NCBI RefSeq assembly: GCF_007558825.1
Contig: NZ_VLTK01000007.1
Location: 142,132-206,131 of the forward strand
DNA length: 64,000 bases
Reading direction: 5' to 3'
DNA from: Brevibacterium aurantiacum
GTDB taxonomy: Bacteria > Actinomycetota > Actinomycetes > Actinomycetales > Brevibacteriaceae
The notes beneath the pieces are model-generated. The model made no database searches, was not told where the DNA came from, and was given only the letters and a program-made list of their open reading frames with translations. Below, piece after piece: positions 57,903 to 64,000 of this stretch. Position numbers and translations under genes: made by a program. The number at the start of each line of letters is the position of its first letter. Positions within the stretch are counted from its first letter, which is position 1.

Positions 57903-58975
57903 GGCGCGCCATGTCTGCTGAGACGACAGAGCACTCGACCTCGGCGAGGATACAGCGGACCCCGGGACCGCCTCGGCGCTCCTCCGGGTCCTTGGCCATG
58001 CCCACATCCAAGTGGCGGTACTGGTCGCTCATGGCCGGGCTCATCGTCGCCTCGGCGGCCATCGCTCTTGGCCTCCTGGCCTGGGACAACCCGATGCCGA
58101 TCACCGATGAGGGATTCTGGCTCATTGCGCAGCTGCGGATGAAGAACCTCGTCGTCATCGCGGTCGTCGCACTGTGCCAGGCGTTCGCGACCGTGGCGTT
58201 CCAGACGGTGACGAACAACCGGATCATCACGCCGTCGATCATGGGCTTCGAATCGCTGTACGTTGCCATCCAAACCGGGGCCATGTACTTCTTCGGGGTC
58301 ACAGCGATCGTCGATCTCAAGGGGCTGGTGCCTTTCACCGTGCAGCTGCTGCTCATGGTGGGGTTATCGCTCGCGCTCTACGGCTGGCTGCTCTCAGGCC
58401 GCTACGGCAATATCGCGATCATGCTGCTCATCGGCGTCGTCATCGGCGGCGGACTCGGCTCGATCGCGACGTTCATGCAGCGGACCCTGACGCCGAGTGA
58501 ATTCGACGTGCTCGCGGCACGGCTCTTCGGTTCGATCTCGAACTCGGACTCCAGCTATCTCCCTGTCTCCATCCCGTTGTGTCTCCTCGCCTGCGCTGCG
58601 ATCTACCTGAGCTCCTCCCGGCTCAACGTCCTCGCACTCGGCAGGGACACGACCAGCAACCTGGGACTCAACCACAAGGTCGAGATGATGAAGATCCTGT
58701 TCTTCGTCTCGATCCTCATGGCAGTGTCCGTGTCGATGATCGGACCGATGATCTTCCTCGGCTTCCTCGTCGCGATGCTCGCCTACCAGTTCTCCGACAC
58801 CTACGACCACAGATACGTGCTGCCGATGGCCGGCCTCCTCGGGTTCGTCGTCCTGGGCGGGGCGTACTTCATCATGAAGAACCTGTTCTACGCCGAGGGC
58901 GTCGTCTCCATCATCATCGAGGTCATCGGCGGAGGCGCATTCCTCTTCGTCATCATGAGAAAGGGACGCCTGTGA
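57899..58975 (+). CDS. FecCD-type iron-siderophore ABC permease 2
   Basis: 358 residues; the ATG at 57899 overlaps the stop of the previous gene (ATGA). After a disordered start (about 35 residues) come ten hydrophobic segments with KNLVVIAVVALCQAFATVAFQTVTNNRIITPS and VSVSMIGPMIFLGFLVAMLAYQ, the EAA-like coupling region. It pairs with the first permease to form the heterodimeric channel. The GTGA overlap with the ATPase gene continues the coupling. Confidence 0.92.
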   Translation: MRRAMSAETTEHSTSARIQRTPGPPRRSSGSLAMPTSKWRYWSLMAGLIVASAAIALGLLAWDNPMPITDEGFWLIAQLRMKNLVVIAVVALCQAFATVAFQTVTNNRIITPSIMGFESLYVAIQTGAMYFFGVTAIVDLKGLVPFTVQLLLMVGLSLALYGWLLSGRYGNIAIMLLIGVVIGGGLGSIATFMQRTLTPSEFDVLAARLFGSISNSDSSYLPVSIPLCLLACAAIYLSSSRLNVLALGRDTTSNLGLNHKVEMMKILFFVSILMAVSVSMIGPMIFLGFLVAMLAYQFSDTYDHRYVLPMAGLLGFVVLGGAYFIMKNLFYAEGVVSIIIEVIGGGAFLFVIMRKGRL

Positions 58976-59727
58976 TCACACTGCACGATGTCCGTAAGTC
59001 CTACAGCAGCGACGTCGAGATCGGTCCTGTCGACCTGCAGATCCCCGCAGGGGGAGTCACCGCGCTGGTCGGACCCAACGGCGCCGGGAAGTCAACGCTG
59101 CTGACGATGGTCGGCCGTCTGCTGGGCATCGACGAGGGGGCGATCGAGGTCGCCGGTTATGACGTGTCGTCAACGAAGTCGAAGGACCTGGCGAAGATCG
59201 TGTCCATCCTGCGCCAGGAGAACCACTTCATCACCAGGTTGACGATCCGCCAGCTGGTGGGCTTCGGCCGTTTCCCCTATTCGAAGGGACGCCTGACGCC
59301 TGCCGACGAGGAGATCATCTCCCAGGCCATCGACTTCCTCGAACTCAGCGACCTCGAGGACCGGTTCATCGACGAACTCTCCGGCGGGCAGCGGCAGCGC
59401 GCCTACGTGGCCATGGTGCTGGCTCAGGACACCGACTACGTCCTGCTGGACGAACCCCTGAACAACCTGGACATGAAGCACTCCGTGCAGATGATGCAGC
59501 ACCTGCGTCGGGCCGCTACGCAGATGGGGCGGACCATCGTCATCGTCCTCCACGACATCAACTTCGCCGGACACTATGCCGATCACATCTGCGCCGTGAA
59601 GACCGGCAGGGTCGTCGAGTTCGGGACACCTGCGGAGATCATGACCGCCGAGGTGCTCACCCGCGTCTTCGACACCCCTGTCGAAGTCATCGACGGCCCG
59701 CGCGGCAGGCTGGCCGTGTACTACTGA
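58972..59727 (+). CDS. Iron-siderophore ABC transporter ATPase
   Basis: 251 residues from a GTG at 58972 that overlaps the permease stop. Walker A VGPNGAGKSTLL (residues 35-46), signature LSGGQRQRAYVAMVLAQ and Walker B YVLLDEPLNNLD, followed by the switch His VLHDINFAGHYAD, are all intact. It powers the importer. A frame upstream in the same phase is the shadow of the permease. Confidence 0.95.
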   Translation: MITLHDVRKSYSSDVEIGPVDLQIPAGGVTALVGPNGAGKSTLLTMVGRLLGIDEGAIEVAGYDVSSTKSKDLAKIVSILRQENHFITRLTIRQLVGFGRFPYSKGRLTPADEEIISQAIDFLELSDLEDRFIDELSGGQRQRAYVAMVLAQDTDYVLLDEPLNNLDMKHSVQMMQHLRRAATQMGRTIVIVLHDINFAGHYADHICAVKTGRVVEFGTPAEIMTAEVLTRVFDTPVEVIDGPRGRLAVYY

Positions 59728-59733
59728 AACTCT

Positions 59734-59771
59734 GTCGGCAACTCGCCTTGAAGTGCAGCGAAACTGCCGAC
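59734..59771 (+). terminator. Weak hairpin after the ABC operon
   Basis: GTCGGCA and TGCCGAC pair over 7 bp with a 24-base loop just after the ATPase stop. No T-run. Candidate terminator of the importer operon. Confidence 0.4.
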
Positions 59772-59846
59772 GAGGAGTTCGGCTGAGCCTATTGGCTTAA
59801 ACATCTAGAGTTGATAGTATTCCAACTGGTTATCACGATGGGTCGG

Positions 59847-59864
59847 TGTCGACCTATCTCGACA
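59847..59864. promoter_or_regulatory. Inverted repeat upstream of the permease (GntR operator candidate)
   Basis: TGTCGA-CCTATC-TCGACA is a perfect 6-bp inverted repeat with a 6-base spacer, about 220 bases before the permease start. A FadR-type GntR gene at 62429 could bind it; inference only. Confidence 0.3.
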
Positions 59865-60087
59865 GTGAAACTCAGAGCCCTAGTATTTCAAGGGGGAAAG
59901 CTGGCAGTTGCGGGCTCTGGGGACTATGGCGTCATCCGATACCAAATCTATTCGGTGCCATGAATGCTTTAAAGACTCAGTAGTAAAGGTTTAGTTCGGC
60001 GAATTTTGTCGAGACGGCGTTCCGCGACTCGCAGCGCGGACGAATGCTGGTCCGACAAGCTTCGACTCCAACGAAGGAATCGGGAGC

Positions 60088-61596
60088 ATGGATATTCAAT
60101 CGACTTCAGTCCCCAGCACGGCCAATGACGGCCATCACTCAGACGGGGACTTCAAACGCGATATGGGATTCTGGGGCAACCTCGCCCTCGGATTCACCTA
60201 TCTTTCTCCGGTCGTGGGCGTCTACGCCACGTTCGCGGCCTCTATGGCGCTGGCCGGACCTCCGGCTTTCTGGATGCTCATCGTCGCCGGTGCCGGTCAG
60301 CTGCTCGTGGCCACGGTCTTCGGCGAAGTGGTCTCGCAGTACCCGATCGCCGGTGGCATCTATCCGTGGAACAAACACCTATGGGGCAAGAAGTGGGGGT
60401 GGATGAGCGGTTGGGTCTACATGATCGCCATCAACGTCACCATCGCCTCAGTCGCCTATGGTGCGGGCCCGTTCCTGGGAGCTCTGCTGGGCATCGAGAT
60501 GTCACCCATCGCCAATGTGCTTCTGGCGCTGCTGATCATCTTCCTCGCCACCCTTGCCAACCTGTGCGGAACGAAGTTCCTCGCCAATGTCGCGTTCGTC
60601 GGTTTCGTCGTCGAGATCTTCGCAACGGCCGCCATAGGCGTCTGGCTCCTTCTCACGGTGCGCAAGCATGATCTCACTGTGTTGTTCCAGGACTTCCGCC
60701 CGGGGGACATGCAGGACCAGACGCCGTTCGTCGTCGCCTTCGTCGGTGCGGCGATCATGGGAATCTATCTCTACTACGGCTTTGAAGCCAACGGCGACGT
60801 CGCCGAGGAGGTCCGCAACCCTGGTCGGGTCATTCCCAAGGCCATGCGGATGACGATCTACGTGGGCGGCCTCGCCTCGATGTTCATCGCCCTGGGGCTG
60901 ATTCTGGCAGTCGGCAGCTTTGAGGACATCATCAACGGAACGATCCCCGATCCGATCACGACGATCTTCATGGAGGCGTTCGGGCCGATCGGATTCAAGT
61001 TCGTCATGGCGATCGTCCTCATCTCTTTCCTGTCGTGCACGATCTCGCTGCAGGCCGCGGCCTCGCGCCTGATGTACTCGATGGGACGGGACGATCAGCT
61101 TCCGTTCTCGAAGTTCCTGCGCAAATTCAGCCCGACCCGTGCTGTGCCTCCTTACGCGCTCATCGTGTCCGGCGCCATCCCCGCCGTCGTCATTCTCATC
61201 TCATTGCTGAGCGAGAATGCACTGCTGGCGATCATCTCCTTCGCTTCCTTCGGCATCTACCTGGCATTCTCGTCGGTGGTCTTCGCCTCGCTGAGAGCTC
61301 GTATGAAGGGCTGGAAGCCCAGCGGAGAGTTCACCATGGGCAGATGGGGTTGGCTGATTTCGATCTCCGCCTTCGTCTATCAGGTCTTTGCGATGATCAT
61401 CGTCGCCTGGCCGGTGGCCGGAGTGCCCTGGTACGACTCCTGGATCGTCGCCCTCATGACGCTGGGTGTGGTCCTGGTCGGGGCACTCTATCTGTTCGGT
61501 GCTCATCCGGAGCGTCGCAGTGGGATCAGGGGCGCAGCCGGGGACGCTGTGCAGTCGGCAGTGCCCAGCGCCGAGTCTCGGCCTCAAGGCAGCTGA
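60088..61596 (+). CDS. APC-superfamily amino acid/polyamine permease
   Basis: 502 residues, twelve hydrophobic segments, no signal peptide. MGFWGNLALGFTYLSPVVGVYATF is the helix-1 region with the G-x-x-x-S break; ASRLMYSMGRDDQLP is the cytoplasmic loop 8 landmark seen in the amino acid/choline transporter branch (ACT family). A short disordered C-terminus follows. It is followed by a strong terminator and, in the opposite direction, by the Cache and GntR genes, forming a likely sensing, regulation and uptake set. The substrate is unknown. Confidence 0.88.
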   Translation: MDIQSTSVPSTANDGHHSDGDFKRDMGFWGNLALGFTYLSPVVGVYATFAASMALAGPPAFWMLIVAGAGQLLVATVFGEVVSQYPIAGGIYPWNKHLWGKKWGWMSGWVYMIAINVTIASVAYGAGPFLGALLGIEMSPIANVLLALLIIFLATLANLCGTKFLANVAFVGFVVEIFATAAIGVWLLLTVRKHDLTVLFQDFRPGDMQDQTPFVVAFVGAAIMGIYLYYGFEANGDVAEEVRNPGRVIPKAMRMTIYVGGLASMFIALGLILAVGSFEDIINGTIPDPITTIFMEAFGPIGFKFVMAIVLISFLSCTISLQAAASRLMYSMGRDDQLPFSKFLRKFSPTRAVPPYALIVSGAIPAVVILISLLSENALLAIISFASFGIYLAFSSVVFASLRARMKGWKPSGEFTMGRWGWLISISAFVYQVFAMIIVAWPVAGVPWYDSWIVALMTLGVVLVGALYLFGAHPERRSGIRGAAGDAVQSAVPSAESRPQGS

Positions 61597-61611
61597 GTCA
61601 GAGACGAGCCG

Positions 61612-61651
61612 AGCCCCCATCTCATCGGCACCTGCCGATGAGATGGGGGCT
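61612..61651 (+). terminator. Terminator of the permease gene
   Basis: AGCCCCCATCTCATCGGCA and TGCCGATGAGATGGGGGCT form a perfect 19-bp stem around a CC loop, followed by TCG. It lies 15 bases after the stop. Confidence 0.8.
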
Positions 61652-61689
61652 TCGTCGTCGCGTGGGAGGCTGCCTGCTGTGACGCTGAC

Positions 61690-62406
61690 TCAGCCGAGTT
61701 GAGGATCCGGGTAGAGGAGGCTGAGGTCGACGTTGTCGACGGCGATCGGAATTCTGGAATAGCCCGGAGGCATCACTGCGATGCGCACTCCGGTGCTCAG
61801 CTGTGCTGAGTTGCCGACGAGTACCTGATTGTGGCGACTGAGCACTGCACACCCCGAGAGTGGTGAGAGGATCCGCAGCAGCTCTGCCTCGACGTCATTC
61901 ATGAGAATATCGATGCCGGCGACCCCGACCTTGACGCCGTCGACGGAACAGGGCACTGCCATCGTCAACAGGTAGTCGTCGACGCCCAGATGGTCGATGT
62001 ACGGTCCAGCCACGGTGCGGGTGCCGGCATGGAACGCGCCTTTGAACCACTCGAGGTACTCATAGTCATAGAATCGGTCGGAGTCGGGGTCGAGGATGAA
62101 ATCGCGACGATTGATCTTCTCCTCGTCCCGCACCCACCACTCGATTCTGGCGGTCTCGGGTTTGAGCTGCGAGAGCTGGAAGATGAGACCGGCGCCGTCG
62201 AGGCCAGGGTGCTCTTCGAGGAAGTCGGCGACGTCTCTGCCGAGGGCCCTGCGGGTCTTCGAGCTCACTTCATGAGGTGGGTCGCCGGCGAAGTCCGAGA
62301 CGAGCCGCGGGCTGAGGGATGATTCCAGGCGCTCGAGATCGACGAGGAGGTCTTCGACCCAGACTGCCAATCCGTGTGCGACTTCTTCTACCTGTGAGTG
62401 GGCCAT
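61690..62406 (-). CDS. Stand-alone Cache/PDC-type sensor domain protein
   Basis: 238 residues, no membrane segment and no signal peptide. The C-terminal 150 residues resemble the Cache/PDC fold: RDFILDPDSDRFYDYEYLEWFKGAFHAGTRTVAGPYIDHLGVDDYLLTMAVPCSVDGVKVGVAGIDILM, which matches the W..R..Y....Y.D...Y ligand-contact pattern for amino acids and amines. Normally this domain is the extracellular part of a chemoreceptor or kinase. Here it is cytoplasmic and alone, in a transcription unit with a GntR regulator (22 bases apart) next to an amino acid permease. A ligand-sensing partner of the regulator is the simplest idea. Confidence 0.72.
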   Translation of the reverse strand: MAHSQVEEVAHGLAVWVEDLLVDLERLESSLSPRLVSDFAGDPPHEVSSKTRRALGRDVADFLEEHPGLDGAGLIFQLSQLKPETARIEWWVRDEEKINRRDFILDPDSDRFYDYEYLEWFKGAFHAGTRTVAGPYIDHLGVDDYLLTMAVPCSVDGVKVGVAGIDILMNDVEAELLRILSPLSGCAVLSRHNQVLVGNSAQLSTGVRIAVMPPGYSRIPIAVDNVDLSLLYPDPQLG

Positions 62407-62428
62407 GCCGCCCCTTCCTGTGGCTGTT

Positions 62429-63217
62429 TCACCGTGCCGGCGTGGTATCGGCGCCGTTCGAGTCGAGAGTGAGCTTCACATCGATGAGACTGTAGACGGT
62501 CTTTCGGATGTTCGCCTCGACCGCTCGTTCCGCCCGGTCGGAATCGCGATCGCTGACGGCTTCCAGGACTTCACGATGATCGGCGATGACGTCGGAGATC
62601 TGAGCTGCCGCTCCTGCCGGGGACCATTTGAGGGCGAGGATCTCGCTCTGCAGGCGCATCTCTGCCCGCAGCAGCCGTGGAGACTGCGACACGATGGCCA
62701 GCTGCATATTGAATCTGCTGTCGGCAGCCGAGCATTCGGCTGGGGTGCTCGCATTCTTCATCCGGGCAGCGGCATGGTCGAGCTCTGCCACGGCCTGGGT
62801 GTGAGCTCGCTGGCAGGCCAACCGGACTACGCCGGTCGATACTGCGGTGTGCTCATCGCCGTAGTCACGGTACTGGACGATGGAGAGGCTTGAAAGATAG
62901 TTCCGGATCTGTTCATCGGTGGGGAAAGGCACCGAGACGATGAAGGTGCCGCCGCTGCGGCCACGGTGGGTCTCGACGATGCCGTTCTCCCGCAGAACCG
63001 CCAAACTCTTGCGCAGGGTGGCTACTGCGACATTGAACTCTGCGGCGAGTTCGATCTCTGCCGGCAGGCGTTCTCCCACTGAGATGGATCCCAGCGAGAT
63101 CGCAGTGACGATCCTATCGGCCAGGGCATCGCCGTAGCCGAAAGGGCCATGGGGTCCCTGGGACGCCGGTACGAACGCAAACGAATTCGCCAACGGCCCC
63201 ACCCCTCCTGACTTCAC
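62429..63217 (-). CDS. GntR-family (FadR/FCD type) transcriptional regulator
   Basis: 262 residues. Residues about 28-95 form the winged helix (DALADRIVTAISLGSISVGERLPAEIELAAEFNVAVATLRKSLAVLRENGIVETHRGRSGGTFI), and residues 115-245 the helical FCD effector domain (AVSTGVVRLACQRAHTQ, ADSRFNMQLAIVSQSPRLLRAEMRLQSEIL, DHREVLEAVSDRDSDRAERAVEANI) with Asp and His residues typical of metal/ligand binding. It is upstream of the Cache gene on the same strand. The expected target is the neighbouring permease, or its own operon. Confidence 0.9.
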   Translation of the reverse strand: MKSGGVGPLANSFAFVPASQGPHGPFGYGDALADRIVTAISLGSISVGERLPAEIELAAEFNVAVATLRKSLAVLRENGIVETHRGRSGGTFIVSVPFPTDEQIRNYLSSLSIVQYRDYGDEHTAVSTGVVRLACQRAHTQAVAELDHAAARMKNASTPAECSAADSRFNMQLAIVSQSPRLLRAEMRLQSEILALKWSPAGAAAQISDVIADHREVLEAVSDRDSDRAERAVEANIRKTVYSLIDVKLTLDSNGADTTPAR

Positions 63218-63269
63218 GTTTCTTCAGATCCTAGCCTCTGCCGGAATCTTAACCTGCACAACCTCAGGT

Positions 63270-63725
63270 TCAGGCCGCCTCGGCGGCACCGATGACAGTG
63301 GGCAGCCACTCCAGTGCGACATCACTGGGCAGGTCCCAGGACGAGGCATCATGCCTGCCGTATTCACCGACGCGAGTGGCGCCGAGTTCGGTGAAACGGC
63401 GATCGAGATGTTCACTGCCTTGGCTGTATGTCTCTTCGTAGAACGAATCGCCGAGGCCGAACATCGCGTACTTCACGCCGGTGAGGTCGCCGGAGAACGC
63501 AGTGAACTTCTCATGGAACTCGATTGCGGTATTGGGGAGTTCGCCGTCGCCGTGAGTGGAGCAGACAACGAGGTAGAAGTTCTCAGGAGTGAGGCTCTCA
63601 GGTTCGAAGTCCTGGAGATCGATGACCTCGGCGGAGTGACCGTCCGCGTTCAGCTTGTCGGCGAGGTCCTGAGCGATGAGCTCCGAGTTGCCGGATTCTG
63701 TTCCGTAGAGGACGACGGTATTCAT
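63270..63725 (-). CDS. Flavodoxin
   Basis: 151 residues from the ATG at 63725. The phosphate-binding loop VLYGTESGNSELIAQDLAD is at about residues 4-22, and FGLGDSFYEETYSQGSEHL is the second flavin-binding loop. It is a one-domain FMN electron carrier in the cytoplasm. It lies 78 bases downstream of a ferredoxin-NADP-reductase-like gene (63804), same strand, a natural electron-donor pair. Confidence 0.92.
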   Translation of the reverse strand: MNTVVLYGTESGNSELIAQDLADKLNADGHSAEVIDLQDFEPESLTPENFYLVVCSTHGDGELPNTAIEFHEKFTAFSGDLTGVKYAMFGLGDSFYEETYSQGSEHLDRRFTELGATRVGEYGRHDASSWDLPSDVALEWLPTVIGAAEAA

Positions 63726-63803
63726 TTCATCTCTTTCGTTCGATGTTCTCAGTTGTGCGGGACTTGCATTCTGCTGTGTCATTCACGTCTTCGGTGCTGC
63801 GAT

Positions 63804-64000
63804 TCATGGATTCTGCGACTGTGCGGCGGCGAGCATGTCCTCGTGGTCATGGAACTTTCGCCGGATCCGTGACTCGTCTGCGTTCGCGAGCTCCGCGGCA
63901 TCGATGCGCCTCCAGTCGGCGAAGTCCACCGCTTGGTTTCTCAGTGCTCGGGGGAGAGCCTCGTAGCCGCCGGTTGTCGTCGACGGAGAGTCAGCCGACT
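63804..64000 (-). CDS. FAD/NAD-linked ferredoxin-NADP-reductase-like protein (C-terminal fragment)
   Basis: The window edge cuts the gene; only the last 65 codons are visible, on the minus strand, ending at a TGA at 63804. The reading is GYEALPRALRNQAVDFADWRRIDAAELANADESRIRRKFHDHEDMLAA. The WRRIDAAE...ADESRIRRK pattern matches the C-terminal tail of FprA-like reductases. The stop is followed after 78 bases by the flavodoxin gene, supporting an electron transfer pair. The family call rests on a short stretch. Confidence 0.6.
   Translation of the reverse strand, partial: SADSPSTTTGGYEALPRALRNQAVDFADWRRIDAAELANADESRIRRKFHDHEDMLAAAQSQNP

Larger units (their letters stand above)
59728..60087. other. 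Long 5' region of the second amino acid permease
   Basis: 360 bases without a convincing gene. Besides the hairpin at 59734 and the inverted repeat at 59847 it contains a moderately AT-rich stretch (59790-60000). I looked for a riboswitch and recognised none. Confidence 0.4.

Noticed and set aside
59728..60087. Riboswitch before the second permease
   Set aside because: I compared with the glycine, guanidine, lysine and SAM motifs I know and found no conserved core; only short inverted repeats are visible.

Overview
The window is about 64 kb of high-GC DNA, densely packed on both strands. Gene content and style (glyoxylate shunt with a RamB-type regulator, an Erm-family methyltransferase with an actinobacterial-type tail, DtxR-family metal regulation, ECF41 sigma factor, many leaderless promoters) point to an actinobacterial chromosome, most plausibly a Micrococcales member close to Brevibacterium. 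That placement is inference from gene families; no rRNA or tRNA gene is visible, and no phage, insertion sequence or CRISPR array was seen.

Layout. 1-12.6 kb: end of a membrane protein gene, a LacI regulator facing an NCS2 nucleobase permease with a LacI-like operator, a small membrane protein, a methyltransferase, a TetR-DoxX pair, an Nramp Mn/Fe transporter whose start lies in a palindrome, a lipase maturation factor, a BCCT osmolyte transporter and a membrane protein of unknown role. 12.9-24.3 kb: a DtxR/MntR-type regulator, PiT phosphate transporter, an Erm-like rRNA methyltransferase followed by ten copies of a 7-bp repeat, MerR, HdeD-like and SPFH proteins, a HAD protein coupled to glutamate racemase, AraC, two VOC-family proteins and a thioesterase.

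24.4-35.7 kb is the most distinctive part. It holds a CaiB/AMACR-type protein, an operon of a dimethylglycine-dehydrogenase-like flavoprotein with its own EtfB and EtfA, two divergent IclR regulators, an ECF41 sigma factor with its carboxymuconolactone-decarboxylase partner, and a divergent pair of methylenetetrahydrofolate reductase and a DmdA/GcvT-like demethylase. Together these look like tetrahydrofolate-dependent removal of methyl groups from methylated amines and a methoxy- or methylthio-type substrate, with electrons passed to ETF and one-carbon units recovered by MetF.

36-54 kb: amino acid permease, Ktr potassium channel, a MhuD-like heme-degrading enzyme, FmdB zinc ribbon, an orphan beta-class DNA methyltransferase, an L-2-hydroxyglutarate-oxidase-like protein with a disordered insert, RamB-aceA-aceB, a DinB/WYL pair sharing a palindromic promoter, UspA and a large FAD/Fe-S D-lactate-type dehydrogenase. 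54-64 kb: a small HTH protein, an inositol-phosphatase-family enzyme, a four-gene siderophore ABC importer behind an iron box, a second amino acid permease with a GntR regulator and a stand-alone Cache-domain protein, flavodoxin, and the end of a ferredoxin-NADP-reductase-like gene.

Across the whole window the 9-mer GCCGAGGTG (either strand) occurs about 38 times by eye, far above the one or two expected, and sometimes forms inverted pairs.
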